Shown piece after piece: positions 8,975 to 17,879 of a DNA stretch of 64,000 bases. Every line of letters begins with the position of its first letter. The first letter of the stretch is position 1. Location: positions 35,864 through 99,863 of the forward strand of contig JBBINR010000010.1 of assembly GCA_037443785.1 (NCBI GenBank), given 5' to 3'. Source of the stretch: JAQUOA01 sp037443785. Its GTDB lineage: Bacteria > Bacteroidota > Ignavibacteria > UBA10030 > UBA8401. The notes below the pieces were generated by a model, which saw nothing but the letters and a program-made list of their open reading frames with translations, searched no databases and was not told where the DNA came from. The position numbers were made by a program, and so were the translations under genes.

Positions 8975-10129
8975 ATGAGCATGAAAAACTATTTCACAAA
9001 GTACAAAACCGAATTGCTTTTTCATTTCGGATTGCTGACGATCCTGGGAATTGCTTTTTTTCTGCAAACCATCTACAGCGACTCCGTGTGGAACAATAAT
9101 CAAGAGAATTTAAAGCCTCATTTTATTTTCACAACCTTTGTGGATAGAGTCGTTGCTGCATATTTGTGGCTGATGCTCACTCCCGCCATCATTTGGACTT
9201 CGGAAAAAATTGCAAAACAAAAATTCCCATTCATGGGGATGGCGGTAAGTCATTTTGCGGTCGGATTATCATTTACCTTTTTTCATATTCCGATTTACAG
9301 CTCATTCGTTTTTATCACGCATGCCATCACTCCTTGGATGTATGCAATCGATTTTGAAAAAATCCATACTATTGATTACTCAAGTTACATTGTCTATTCT
9401 CTGACGCGTGTTAATCACGTCTATCGGTTTCTCTATTATAGCATTATTGTCGCGGTGCATTTTGCGTTCGATTATTTCCGAAAATACTCAGAGCGCGAAC
9501 TTCAAGCATCCCAACTGGAAAATCAATTAAAAGAAACTCAACTGAGAACACTACACCAACAATTACAACCGCATTTTCTTTTTAATACATTAAACAGCAT
9601 TTCAGCATTGATGTACAAAAGCGTAGATGAAGCCGATAAGATGTTAACATATCTTGGAGATCTCCTTCGAATTTCGCTGGAACGGATGTCGGTTCAAGAA
9701 GTACCGCTGAAAGACGATATTGCATTTATCGAACGATACTTATTAATTGAAAAAATCCGGATGGGGGATCGCTTGATCGTGAAAACAAATTTTCATCCCG
9801 ACACACTCGACGCTCTCGTCCCCTGTATGCTCGCACAGCCAATTCTTGAAAATGCCATCAAGCATGGCATCTCGCCGAATGCAAAACAAGGGACCATTTT
9901 TGCCTCCACATGGCGCCACGCTGAAAAATTATTTTTTCAAATTGAAGATACTGGCAACGGAATGTCCGGCAGCCTCGACGACAACATTGGGAAAGGATTT
10001 GGATTAAAAAACACGGTCGATCGATTAACTCTTCTTTACCGCACAAATTACACGCTAGAATTTTCAAATAGGGACGGCGGTGGCCTTCGTGTAACTCTTT
10101 CCATCCCTTTCCGTATGAGTATTAATTAA
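8975..10129 (+). CDS. LytS-type membrane sensor histidine kinase (His_kinase/HATPase)
   Basis: 384 residues from the ATG at 8975. An in-frame TTG at 8966 and an ATG at 8981 are alternatives, and no clear SD decides. The N-terminal 170 residues contain about four membrane helices (LLFHFGLLTILGIAFFL, AVSHFAVGLSFTFFHI, YYSIIVAVHFAF). A short coiled coil (SERELQASQLENQLKETQL) leads into the His_kinase box LHQQLQPHFLFNTLNSI, whose His (residue 200) is the phospho-acceptor. The ATPase domain has an N-box ENAIKHGI and a glycine box DTGNGM. This is the LytS/YehU class that signals to LytTR regulators, one of which follows 33 nt downstream. No periplasmic sensor domain is visible, so the stimulus is probably sensed within the membrane. 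Confidence 0.9.
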   Translation: MSMKNYFTKYKTELLFHFGLLTILGIAFFLQTIYSDSVWNNNQENLKPHFIFTTFVDRVVAAYLWLMLTPAIIWTSEKIAKQKFPFMGMAVSHFAVGLSFTFFHIPIYSSFVFITHAITPWMYAIDFEKIHTIDYSSYIVYSLTRVNHVYRFLYYSIIVAVHFAFDYFRKYSERELQASQLENQLKETQLRTLHQQLQPHFLFNTLNSISALMYKSVDEADKMLTYLGDLLRISLERMSVQEVPLKDDIAFIERYLLIEKIRMGDRLIVKTNFHPDTLDALVPCMLAQPILENAIKHGISPNAKQGTIFASTWRHAEKLFFQIEDTGNGMSGSLDDNIGKGFGLKNTVDRLTLLYRTNYTLEFSNRDGGGLRVTLSIPFRMSIN

Positions 10130-10162
10130 ATATTCATTTTATTGAACTAATCCCAGATTCAC

Positions 10163-10930
10163 ATGATCCGAGCGATGATCGTGGACGATGAGCCGCTTGC
10201 GCGCGAGAAGGTTTCATTATTTGCGAGCAGTGAACCCGACCTGGAAGTTGTTGCGACCTGCAGCAATGGAGTGGAAGCTCTATCCTCTTTCAATACGCAC
10301 ACACCTGATCTAATTTTTCTTGATATCCAAATGCCAGAATTGAATGGGTTTGATTTTCTCCGTCAACTCAAAACTGATACCATGCCGGGCATTATTTTTA
10401 TTACCGCATACGACGAGTTTGCCTTGCGCGCATTCGAATATCACGCATTAGATTATTTGCTAAAACCTTTTGACAAAGAACGATTTCATCGTGCCGTTCA
10501 CCACGCCACAGTGAGCATGTCAACGAAGGAAGAAAAAGAAAAGAGTCATAAACAGGTCGTTACACTACTTGAATCATTGAAGAAAGATTCTTCATCGCTT
10601 GAACGATTGATTGTTAAAACAAATGGAAGAGTCTTATTTTTGAAGGTCAATGATATCGATTGGATGGAAGCGGCAGGCAATTATATTAAGTTGCATGTGG
10701 GAAATGAAACTCATCTTATTCGTGAAACGATGAACAGTCTTGAACAACAGCTCAATGGAAAAATATTTGTCCGCGTTCACCGCAGCACTATTATTAATAT
10801 CGACCGAATTAAAGAATTGCAGCCATGGTTTAACGGAGATTATAAAATTACGCTCACCACAAATGTACAGGTTATCATGAGCCGGGGCTATCGTAAACAT
10901 TTTAGTTCAATTATCGGTAAACCGCTTTAA
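10163..10930 (+). CDS. LytTR-family response regulator
   Basis: 255 residues. The receiver domain (1-115) has acidic residues D8/D9, phospho-acceptor D54 (LIFLDIQMPELNG), T81 and K101 (DYLLKPF). The LytTR DNA-binding domain (about 150-250) shows RLIVKTNGRVLFLKVNDIDW, EAAGNYIKLHV and FVRVHRSTIINID. It would be phosphorylated by the kinase encoded just upstream and then bind paired direct repeats in promoters. The TCGTCCC repeats upstream of this operon are a candidate site. Its stop lies 222 bases from the convergent serA, with a hairpin between them. Confidence 0.93.
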   Translation: MIRAMIVDDEPLAREKVSLFASSEPDLEVVATCSNGVEALSSFNTHTPDLIFLDIQMPELNGFDFLRQLKTDTMPGIIFITAYDEFALRAFEYHALDYLLKPFDKERFHRAVHHATVSMSTKEEKEKSHKQVVTLLESLKKDSSSLERLIVKTNGRVLFLKVNDIDWMEAAGNYIKLHVGNETHLIRETMNSLEQQLNGKIFVRVHRSTIINIDRIKELQPWFNGDYKITLTTNVQVIMSRGYRKHFSSIIGKPL

Positions 10931-11094
10931 CAGATCGCTGCCTTTCCCCCATATATATCAGCCCTGCACCAAAACCAATAACGTTATCAGCTCCAGCAGC
11001 AACAAATAAATTTTTTGACAATGCAACCGAATAAAGAATTTTAGAATAAGATGAAAAACATCCGCCACAGACAATGCTGCAACCCGTTTAAAAT

Positions 11095-11129
11095 AAAAAA
11101 TCCTCTTCTGTAATTACAGAAGAGGATTT
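11095..11129. terminator. Perfect 32-bp palindromic terminator between convergent genes
   Basis: AAATCCTCTTCTGTAA (11098-11113) is followed directly by its exact reverse complement (11114-11129). On the minus strand the stem is followed by a T-run (complement of A11095-11100), so it fits best as the serA terminator. It could also stop plus-strand transcripts of the response regulator, though the T-tract there is short. Confidence 0.8.
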
Positions 11130-11152
11130 CATTCTTTCGAAATGAATCTGGC

Positions 11153-12736
11153 TTACAGCGTTACCACTTTTGCGTGGAACACGCCATCAAGCGCTTTTAC
11201 TTTTTGAAGTACCGTTTCGGGTATCGGATTGTCGACACTTACAACGGTCAATGCGCGTTCGCCGGCACCCGTTCTGCCAAGCGATAATCCCGCAATATTA
11301 ATATTTGCTTCGGCAAGGATTGTTCCTACTTTGGCAAGCATACCGGGCCGATCAATATTTGTATAATAGAGAAATGTTCCGTCCGGTGTTCCTTCAACAT
11401 AATAACGATCCAAACGAATGATCTTCAAATATTTTCCTGCAAAAACAGTTCCGGCGAATGAGCGTTCTTCAACATCCGTTTTATACGCGATAGTCAGCAG
11501 ATTTGTATAATTCTCAATATCGGCTTCCTTCTTTTCGCTCACACGAATACCAAGCGATTGAGCAACAACCGGCGCATTGATATAATTAATCGGCTCGTGA
11601 ATTTGAATCAACCGCGAAAGAAGTCCACGCAGTACGCCGGCTTTCAATAATTCAGCATGCTTGTGAAGCAATTCGCCGCGGAGCTCGATCGAAAGTTCTT
11701 TCAACTGGCCATTCATTACTTGAGCCTGAAGCATTCCGAGTTTTTCCGCAAGTGTGAGGAATGGTTTTATTTCTAACGGAATTCCCGATTGCAGTGCGGA
11801 AGCATTTACGGCACCGACAATACCGCGGTCCTTTAAGGCATCGGCAATCTGCTGCGCAATTTGTATCGCAACTTTTTCCTGCGCTTCATCGGTCGACGCA
11901 GCAAGATGCGGAGTTGCGACTACTTTTGAATGCCTGACGAGCGTAAAATCTTTTGGTGGTTCTTCGCTGTACACATCTAACGCGGCGCCGGCAACGTGAC
12001 CACTTTCTAATGCACGTAATAATGCCGTTTCATCAATAATTCCGCCGCGGGCACAATTGATAAGGCGTACGCCTTTTTTACATTTCGCAATGGTTGCCTC
12101 GTTCAACAAACCTTTCGTTTCATTATTTAAAGGAGTGTGAACAGTGATAAAATCCGAACGGCGATAAATTTCATCAAGCGAAATAAGTTCAACATTGAAC
12201 TTCGCTGCAACGTCGGCACTTAATACGGGATCGTAACCGATCGTGGTCATTCCAAACGCCTGCGCCCGGAGTGCCACTTCGTGACCGATCTTTCCGAGAC
12301 CGACAATGCCGAGTGTTTTGCCAAGCAGTTCGGTTCCCATAAATTTTTTGCGATCCCATTTCCCCGCAACCAAACTTGCATGAGCATTTGGAATGTTTCT
12401 CGACAGCGCCATCAGCATCGAAAACGTGTGCTCAGCGGTCGAAATTGTATTTCCGCCGGGGGTGTTCATCACAATAATCCCTTTTCGTGACGCCGCCGCC
12501 GAATCAATATTATCAACCCCTGCACCGGCGCGGCCGATGACTTTCATCGAGGTTGCATGTTCAATAATATCAGCCGTTACCTTTGTTCCACTGCGAACAA
12601 CCATTGCGGCATAGTCAGCAATAATTTTTTTTATCTCATCTGCCGGAAGTCCGGGTTTCAGATCTACTTGAAATCCCTCGCGCGTCAAAATATCGACGCA
12701 GCTTTGTTCGATCGGATCAGTAATTAATATTTTCAT
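11153..12736 (-). CDS. serA: D-3-phosphoglycerate dehydrogenase
   Basis: 527 residues, the long form of the enzyme that oxidises 3-phosphoglycerate to 3-phosphohydroxypyruvate in serine synthesis. The NAD-binding motif GIVGLGKIG sits at about 143-151 with D169 after the second strand, favouring NAD over NADP. Catalytic R230 (NCARGG), E258/E259 (DVYSEEPP) and H277 (ATPHLA) are present. The C-terminus has the ASB domain and an ACT domain (YYTNIDRPGMLAKVGTILAE), the usual site of serine feedback. It lies 76 nt downstream of an aminotransferase gene likely to supply the next step. Confidence 0.96.
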   Translation of the reverse strand: MKILITDPIEQSCVDILTREGFQVDLKPGLPADEIKKIIADYAAMVVRSGTKVTADIIEHATSMKVIGRAGAGVDNIDSAAASRKGIIVMNTPGGNTISTAEHTFSMLMALSRNIPNAHASLVAGKWDRKKFMGTELLGKTLGIVGLGKIGHEVALRAQAFGMTTIGYDPVLSADVAAKFNVELISLDEIYRRSDFITVHTPLNNETKGLLNEATIAKCKKGVRLINCARGGIIDETALLRALESGHVAGAALDVYSEEPPKDFTLVRHSKVVATPHLAASTDEAQEKVAIQIAQQIADALKDRGIVGAVNASALQSGIPLEIKPFLTLAEKLGMLQAQVMNGQLKELSIELRGELLHKHAELLKAGVLRGLLSRLIQIHEPINYINAPVVAQSLGIRVSEKKEADIENYTNLLTIAYKTDVEERSFAGTVFAGKYLKIIRLDRYYVEGTPDGTFLYYTNIDRPGMLAKVGTILAEANINIAGLSLGRTGAGERALTVVSVDNPIPETVLQKVKALDGVFHAKVVTL

Positions 12737-12758
12737 GGCTAGTCTCTATAAGTAGTAT

Positions 12759-12782
12759 GCTCCGCACATGGCTGTACGGAGC
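12759..12782 (-). other. Intercistronic hairpin between the aminotransferase and serA
   Basis: The minus strand folds GCTCCGTACA-GCCA-TGTGCGGAGC, a 10-bp stem with one G-T wobble and a four-base loop. No T-run follows, so it is more likely an mRNA stability or processing element than a terminator. Confidence 0.45.
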
Positions 12783-12812
12783 GATAACATTGGTAATAGA
12801 AATGAGTTTCGA

Positions 12813-13949
12813 TTATTTTGCGGCGAGAGATTGTAACAATCCCTTTACCCCTGCACCGAGATCAAACTGATATCCACATTCTTTCAGGGTCAGTTCCAGA
12901 GCACCAATCATGGTGATCATATCTAATTCATCGTAATATCCAAGATGAGAAATCCGGAAGATCTTTCCCGTAAAATCATCCTGTCCGCCGGCAATGGTGA
13001 TACCGTATTTCCCTTTGAGAATTTTGTTGAATTGTTTCCATTCAACACCCGCAGGAACCCATACCGGTGTTACTGCATACGACGGAAATTCTGAAAATAA
13101 TTTTAATCCGATTGCAGAGACACCGGCGCGAATCGCATTGGCAAGCCGTTGATGACGTGCCCACACATTTTCAATTCCTTCTTGAACAATCATTTGAAGC
13201 GCAGCATCCACACCGATAACCAGCGATACTGCCGGGGTCCACGGCGTATCATTTCCTTCATATGATTTCAATGCTTTCTTCAAATCCAGATAGAATCTCG
13301 GCATCTTCGAAGTTTCGATTGCCGCAATCGCACGCTTACTCAATGCAACAAATGCAAGACCGGGAGGAATCATCAATCCTTTTTGAGAACCGGTGACGCA
13401 TGCATCAATGCCCCATTCATCGAAACGCATTTCGTGCGCACCAATGGCTGTAATGCCGTCAACACACACCAGCGCGTTAGAGTTTTCACGAATGATTTTT
13501 GCTAATTTTTTTATGTCGGTCGCCGCACCGGTTGATGTTTCGCTGTGCGTTAAATACACCGCTTTCGTATCGGGATTTTCTTTCAGCGCCTTTAAGATTT
13601 GTTCTTCCGTTGGCGCTTTCCCCCATTCAACTTTTATTTCGATGACATTCAAGCCGTACACTTTCGGCATCTTTACCCAGCGCTCGCCGAATTTTCCACC
13701 GTTGGATGCAATAACTTTATCGCCGGGAGAAAAAAGGCTGACAAATGTCGATTCAACTCCGCCGGTGCCTGAACATGTAAGCGTCAGAACGGGTTGTTGG
13801 GTTTGAAAAAGATATTGTAAATTTTTGTTGACGCGTGTGAGTACTTCATTGAATTCCGGATTGCGATGGTGAATAATCGGCTCAGCCATTTTCAACATCA
13901 CGGTTTCAGGAATCGGGGTTGGTCCTGGGGTAAATAAGCGTTTTTTCAT
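12813..13949 (-). CDS. Class V aminotransferase (alanine-glyoxylate/serine-pyruvate type), probable phosphoserine aminotransferase role
   Basis: 378 residues of the fold-type I class V PLP family. N-terminal LFTPGPTPIPETV, phosphate-binding SGTGGVES (60-67), D164 (CVDGITAIG) contacting the PLP ring nitrogen, and K190 (GSQKGLMIPPG) forming the Schiff base are all visible. By sequence it looks like alanine-glyoxylate or serine-pyruvate aminotransferase and not classical SerC. Because it is co-directional with serA and no serC is seen here, it may convert 3-phosphohydroxypyruvate to phosphoserine, as proposed for related enzymes in other lineages. That assignment rests on context. AAGGA lies 8 nt before the ATG. 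Confidence 0.86.
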   Translation of the reverse strand: MKKRLFTPGPTPIPETVMLKMAEPIIHHRNPEFNEVLTRVNKNLQYLFQTQQPVLTLTCSGTGGVESTFVSLFSPGDKVIASNGGKFGERWVKMPKVYGLNVIEIKVEWGKAPTEEQILKALKENPDTKAVYLTHSETSTGAATDIKKLAKIIRENSNALVCVDGITAIGAHEMRFDEWGIDACVTGSQKGLMIPPGLAFVALSKRAIAAIETSKMPRFYLDLKKALKSYEGNDTPWTPAVSLVIGVDAALQMIVQEGIENVWARHQRLANAIRAGVSAIGLKLFSEFPSYAVTPVWVPAGVEWKQFNKILKGKYGITIAGGQDDFTGKIFRISHLGYYDELDMITMIGALELTLKECGYQFDLGAGVKGLLQSLAAK

Positions 13950-14019
13950 GGTGATTGTCCTTCAATAAAATGGAATACAAGGAACAGCAAAAACGAGAAT
14001 GATGTACTGCTAAAATCGT

Positions 14020-14637
14020 TTATGCAACTTTAGAGGAAGGGAGTTCTTTTCCTTCAACATGACGTTCGATCATTTTCATCAGGTCGATGCGTCCATCGCC
14101 GGTCACGGCCGAAAATGGTTGAATGCCGGCAAGATGTTTATACTTACTTAACTCACCACCGATGAGATTCATCTGGTTGATCAGTTTATTCTTCGGCAGC
14201 TTATCCGCTTTGGTGAGAATAAGAAGGAACGGGACTTTGTAAAAGTCGAGCCATCCCATCATCGTATTATCGAGCTCTGTTGGTCCTAACCGTGCGTCGA
14301 CAATTTGAATGGCAAGGGCGATTTGCTTTCGTGTGTGAAAAAATTCTTCGATCAACTGTGTCCAACCCGCTTTCACATGTTCGGCTACTTTTGCATAGCC
14401 GTACCCGGGCAGGTCAACAAAATATAATTCCTTATTGATCAGGTAATAATTCAGTTCTCGAGTTTTGCCCGGCGTAGAACTTACCCGAGCAATATTTTTT
14501 CGGTTGCACAATTTATTCAACAACGACGATTTACCAACATTCGAACGTCCGATGAAAATAATTTCGGGGAGGTTAGTTTTGGGAAGCTGTTGAAGATTTG
14601 CTACACCGACGACAAAATCAACTGTTGAAATTTTCAT
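14020..14637 (-). CDS. engB: Ribosome biogenesis GTPase EngB (YsxC/YihA)
   Basis: 205 residues. GTPase motifs are in order: G1 GRSNVGKS (30-37), switch I with TPGKTRELNYY, G3 DLPG (75-78, in FVDLPGYGYAKV), G4 TKAD (142-145) and G5 SAVTG. EngB is needed for late assembly of the large ribosomal subunit. It follows rplQ by 74 nt on the same strand, with a hairpin between them, so it may be partly read from the ribosomal block or have its own promoter. Confidence 0.96.
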   Translation of the reverse strand: MKISTVDFVVGVANLQQLPKTNLPEIIFIGRSNVGKSSLLNKLCNRKNIARVSSTPGKTRELNYYLINKELYFVDLPGYGYAKVAEHVKAGWTQLIEEFFHTRKQIALAIQIVDARLGPTELDNTMMGWLDFYKVPFLLILTKADKLPKNKLINQMNLIGGELSKYKHLAGIQPFSAVTGDGRIDLMKMIERHVEGKELPSSKVA

Positions 14638-14675
14638 ACGTCTTCACACATCGTGATTGAAAGTCTATGAACGAC

Positions 14676-14699
14676 AAAGGATAGCTTACGCTATCCTTT
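14676..14699 (-). terminator. Hairpin at the end of the alpha operon
   Basis: AAAGGATAGC (14676-14685) and GCTATCCTTT (14690-14699) form a perfect 10-bp stem with a GTAA loop on the minus strand, just after rplQ. Only a short T-run follows, so termination may be partial, with read-through into engB. Confidence 0.6.
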
Positions 14700-14711
14700 C
14701 TGAAACTATAT

Positions 14712-15242
14712 TTATTCTGCATTTGCTTTTGTTTCGCCCGCACTTGCTTCATTCGCTTCAGTTGCAGTTTCACTCTTCGTTCGCTTCTTTTGATTGATAC
14801 GAGCGCGGCGATCTTGTTTCTTCTTCACTGGCGTTGCTGCTTCTTCCGGCTGATAACCGAAATCAACAAGTTCAAGCATTGCTACTTGCGCACCATCGCC
14901 GAGGCGTTGTCCGAGCTTAATCACTCTGGTATAGCCGCCGGGACGATTTGCCACCTTCGGAGCAATATCATTGAACAACATTTTCACAACATCTTTATCG
15001 TTGATAAAACGTGCAACCTCGCGGCGAGCATGAATATTTTTCGGTGCGCCGTCGATCTCTTTTGCAACAGCGTTCTTTGCGCGTGTAATGATTTTTTCAA
15101 CCACCATACGTGCTTCTTTCGCTTTTGCTAAAGTCGTTTTAATTCTTTTATGACGAAGCAATGATGTCGAGAGCGCACTCAACAATGCTTTGCGATGGCT
15201 GGCGGTTCGTTTTAATTTTCTTCCTGCTCTTCCGTGTATCAT
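14712..15242 (-). CDS. rplQ: 50S ribosomal protein L17
   Basis: 176 residues. The core (1-118; MIHGRAGRKLKRTASHRKAL, GGYTRVIKLGQRLGDGAQVA) is standard L17 of the 50S exit-tunnel face. A tail of about 55 residues, rich in Lys, Glu, Ala and Thr, goes beyond the 127 residues of E. coli L17 and is probably disordered. Last gene of the alpha cluster, 12 nt after rpoA. Confidence 0.96.
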   Translation of the reverse strand: MIHGRAGRKLKRTASHRKALLSALSTSLLRHKRIKTTLAKAKEARMVVEKIITRAKNAVAKEIDGAPKNIHARREVARFINDKDVVKMLFNDIAPKVANRPGGYTRVIKLGQRLGDGAQVAMLELVDFGYQPEEAATPVKKKQDRRARINQKKRTKSETATEANEASAGETKANAE

Positions 15243-15254
15243 TGATCTATCCTT

Positions 15255-16241
15255 TTATTCGCTGTCTTTCAAATATTTGTCTACATCCATTCCGAATGTA
15301 AGGTTATTTACTTCAACAATGGCGGTTAATTCTGCCAACGATTTTCGTCCAAAGTTACGGAACTTCAATAATTCTGCTTCATCCTTGCGAACGAGATCGC
15401 CGAGTGTTTTGATATCCGCAGCACGCAAGCAGTTGTGTGAACGGACCGATAATTCCAATTCGTCAACCGGCGTGATCAGAATTTTACGAATGCGTGAGAT
15501 TTCTTCGTCGCGTTCGTTATCTTCCTTTTCAGTCTCTTGGGAAGCGTCGAAGTTGATAAAGAATTGTATATGGTCGCGCAGAATTTTTCCTGCGTATGCA
15601 ACGGCATCTTTCGGAAGGATTGAACCATCGGTTTCAACTTCGAGCGTCAATTTTTCGTAATCGGTCTGCTGGCCAACGCGTGTCGATTCAACAGTGTAGC
15701 GAACATTCACAATCGGCGTAAAGATCGAATCGATGGTGATCATTCCAACGGGCTGATCAGGAACTTTGTTCTCTTCAGAAGTCACATATCCTTTTCCGCG
15801 GCCGATTCTGAATTCAATTTCGAAATCAGCATCCTTGTTCAATGTTGCAATCTGCAATTCGGGATTCAAAATTTCAACTTCCGGACTGGCGCTTTGAATA
15901 TCCGCCGCCATGAATTTTCCCGGCCCTTTTAAATGAACAGTCACTTTCCCGACTTTTTTGTTGGTTGCTTTCAACCGAACTTGTTTCAAATTTAATATCA
16001 TGTCGGAAACATCTTCGACAATTCCAGGCAAGCTGGTAAATTCGTGGACAATTCCTTCGATCCGCAATGCGGTAATTGCATAGCCGGGAAGCGAAGAAAG
16101 AAGAACACGGCGCAACGCGTTACCGATTGTTACTCCGTACCCTTTCTCCAACGGTTGTACAATAAATCTGCCGAATGTTTCATTTGCTGAAGATTCTTCA
16201 AGTTGAACATTTTCCGGCATTTGAAATTGTGTATTACTCAT
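15255..16241 (-). CDS. rpoA: RNA polymerase alpha subunit
   Basis: 328 residues, matching the 329 of E. coli. The N-terminal assembly domain has FGRFIVQPLEKGYGVTIGNA and RRVLLSSLPGYAITA. A charged linker (about 235-250; ETEKEDNERDEEISRIRK) leads to the C-terminal domain (VDELELSVRSHNCLRAADI, FGRKSLAELTAI), which touches UP-element DNA and activators. Sits between rpsD and rplQ as in most bacteria. Confidence 0.97.
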   Translation of the reverse strand: MSNTQFQMPENVQLEESSANETFGRFIVQPLEKGYGVTIGNALRRVLLSSLPGYAITALRIEGIVHEFTSLPGIVEDVSDMILNLKQVRLKATNKKVGKVTVHLKGPGKFMAADIQSASPEVEILNPELQIATLNKDADFEIEFRIGRGKGYVTSEENKVPDQPVGMITIDSIFTPIVNVRYTVESTRVGQQTDYEKLTLEVETDGSILPKDAVAYAGKILRDHIQFFINFDASQETEKEDNERDEEISRIRKILITPVDELELSVRSHNCLRAADIKTLGDLVRKDEAELLKFRNFGRKSLAELTAIVEVNNLTFGMDVDKYLKDSE

Positions 16242-16274
16242 AATCGGTTCTCACCAAGTTAAAAAAATCATTAA

Positions 16275-16886
16275 TTATTTGGAGTACAACTCGACAACGA
16301 GCTGTTCATTTGCGAGAAGCGGAATTTCATCACGTTCCGGAACACGGAGGAACGATCCCGACATCGCTGCTTTATCTAAACTCACCCATCCGTACATTGA
16401 ATCTTCTTTTACACGCTTCATCGCGTTGTGAATGACATCAAGTTGACGGCTTCGTTCACGAACGGCAATTACATCACCTGCCCGTAACTGGAAGGATGGC
16501 ACATTCACTTTTTGAGTGTTCACTAAAAAATGTCCATGAGTTACAAGCTGACGTGCTGCACGACGAGTCGGAGCCAACCCAAGTCTGTAGACGGTATTAT
16601 CAAGACGTTGTTCAAGCAGCTTGACCAAGTTATCACCGGTCTTGCCTTTCATGTGGCTTGCCTTTTCAAAATAATTACGGAATTGACGTTCCAACACTCC
16701 GTAAATATATTTCATTTTCTGTTTCTCTTTTAATTGCAAACCATACTCGGAAGTCTTTTGACGCTTCCCTTTTCCATGTTGGCCTGGTCCGTACGGACGG
16801 CGTTCCATGAATTTGCTTGCTTTTGAACTTAACGCAACACCAAGTTTGCGTGATTGTTTTACAACTGAACCTGTTGAACGTGCCAT
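16275..16886 (-). CDS. rpsD: 30S ribosomal protein S4
   Basis: 203 residues. Contains the S4 RNA-binding domain (RLDNTVYRLGLAPTRRAARQ, LVTHGHFLVN). The N-terminal region lacks a CxxC zinc site, so this is the zinc-free form. S4 nucleates 5'-domain 16S rRNA assembly and represses the alpha operon in E. coli. I could not identify its mRNA target here. Confidence 0.97.
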   Translation of the reverse strand: MARSTGSVVKQSRKLGVALSSKASKFMERRPYGPGQHGKGKRQKTSEYGLQLKEKQKMKYIYGVLERQFRNYFEKASHMKGKTGDNLVKLLEQRLDNTVYRLGLAPTRRAARQLVTHGHFLVNTQKVNVPSFQLRAGDVIAVRERSRQLDVIHNAMKRVKEDSMYGWVSLDKAAMSGSFLRVPERDEIPLLANEQLVVELYSK

Positions 16887-16914
16887 GCTGCTTATCTATT
16901 CCTTTATTTAAGAA

Positions 16915-17319
16915 TTATACTCTGCGACGTTTTGGCGGTCGGCATCCATTATGTGGAATCGGAGTGATATCGCGAATGATTGTCACTTCCAAACCGGCGG
17001 TTTGCAGTGCACGAATCGCCGCTTCACGACCAGACCCGGGACCTTTGACAAACACTTCTACTTTACGAAGTCCAAGATCATAGGCTTCTTTTGCCGCTGC
17101 TTCTGCAGATGTTTGTGCCGCATACGGTGTATTTTTGCGCGAACCCTTGAAGCCATTCTTTCCTGCCGATGACCAAGCAATGGTGTTCCCGTACGTATCG
17201 GTGATGGTAACGATCACGTTATTGAATGTTGCTTTGACGAACGCTTTACCGTTCACATCAACATGAATTTTCTTTTTCTTTTTTGCTGCGGTAGTTGGCA
17301 CCGCTTGTTGTTTTGCCAC
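16915..17319 (-). CDS. rpsK: 30S ribosomal protein S11
   Basis: 134 residues, starting with GTG at 17317-17319 after AAGGT. The Lys-rich N-terminus (AAKKKKKIHVDVNG) is followed by the conserved core FNNVIVTITDTYGNTIAWSS and the C-terminal PHNGCRPPKRRRV. Part of the 30S platform near the mRNA exit. Confidence 0.96.
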   Translation of the reverse strand: MAKQQAVPTTAAKKKKKIHVDVNGKAFVKATFNNVIVTITDTYGNTIAWSSAGKNGFKGSRKNTPYAAQTSAEAAAKEAYDLGLRKVEVFVKGPGSGREAAIRALQTAGLEVTIIRDITPIPHNGCRPPKRRRV

Positions 17320-17339
17320 AGTTTAACCTTTCAGACTAA

Positions 17340-17723
17340 TTATTTCTTAGCGATTGCCTTCTTCTTGCCGGCAACTGTCTTGCGTTTACCTTTACGAGTA
17401 CGGGAATTTGTTCGTGAACGCTGTCCGCGTACAGGCAATCCCTTACGATGACGGAGCCCGCGGTACGAGCCGATGTCCATCAATCGCTTGATGTTCATTT
17501 GCGTTTCAGCGCGCAGAGCACCTTCGGTTTTATATTCGGTTTGAATGATGGTTCTGATCTTATTGACTTCGTCATCATTCAACGAACCGACTTTTTTGTT
17601 TTCATCTATACCGGCTTTTGCAAGAATTTCTTGCGCAGTCGTACGACCGATGCCGAAAATATAGGTGAGACCGATAACGGTGCGTTTATTTTTTGGTAAA
17701 TCAACTCCTGCGATACGAGCCAC
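17340..17723 (-). CDS. rpsM: 30S ribosomal protein S13
   Basis: 127 residues, starting with GTG at 17721-17723, with AGGAG 9 nt upstream. MARIAGVDLPKNKRTVIGL, the helix-hairpin-helix YIFGIGRTTAQEIL and the basic tail RGLRHRKGLPVRGQRSRTN are diagnostic. Located in the 30S head, contacting P-site tRNA and the L5/L31 bridge. The C-terminus is about ten residues longer than in E. coli and is Lys-rich. Confidence 0.97.
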   Translation of the reverse strand: MARIAGVDLPKNKRTVIGLTYIFGIGRTTAQEILAKAGIDENKKVGSLNDDEVNKIRTIIQTEYKTEGALRAETQMNIKRLMDIGSYRGLRHRKGLPVRGQRSRTNSRTRKGKRKTVAGKKKAIAKK

Positions 17724-17746
17724 TGATTAAATCTCCTAATTTACAA

Positions 17747-17860
17747 TTAACCTTGACGTTGTTTGTGTTTTGGATTCTTGCAGATCACCATCACTTTGCC
17801 TTTTCGGCGGATGATCTTGCAGTGTTCACATATTTTCTTCACAGATGCACGAACTTTCAT
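17747..17860 (-). CDS. rpmJ: 50S ribosomal protein L36
   Basis: 37 residues read on the minus strand from ATG 17858-17860 to TAA 17747-17749. Begins MKVRASVKKICEHCKIIRRK and ends PKHKQRQG. The zinc ribbon C11, C14, C27 and H32 is intact, so this is the C+ zinc-binding form. Lies between infA and rpsM, its usual place. Confidence 0.96.
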   Translation of the reverse strand: MKVRASVKKICEHCKIIRRKGKVMVICKNPKHKQRQG

Positions 17861-17879
17861 GGTTGTTCCTTTTTAACTC

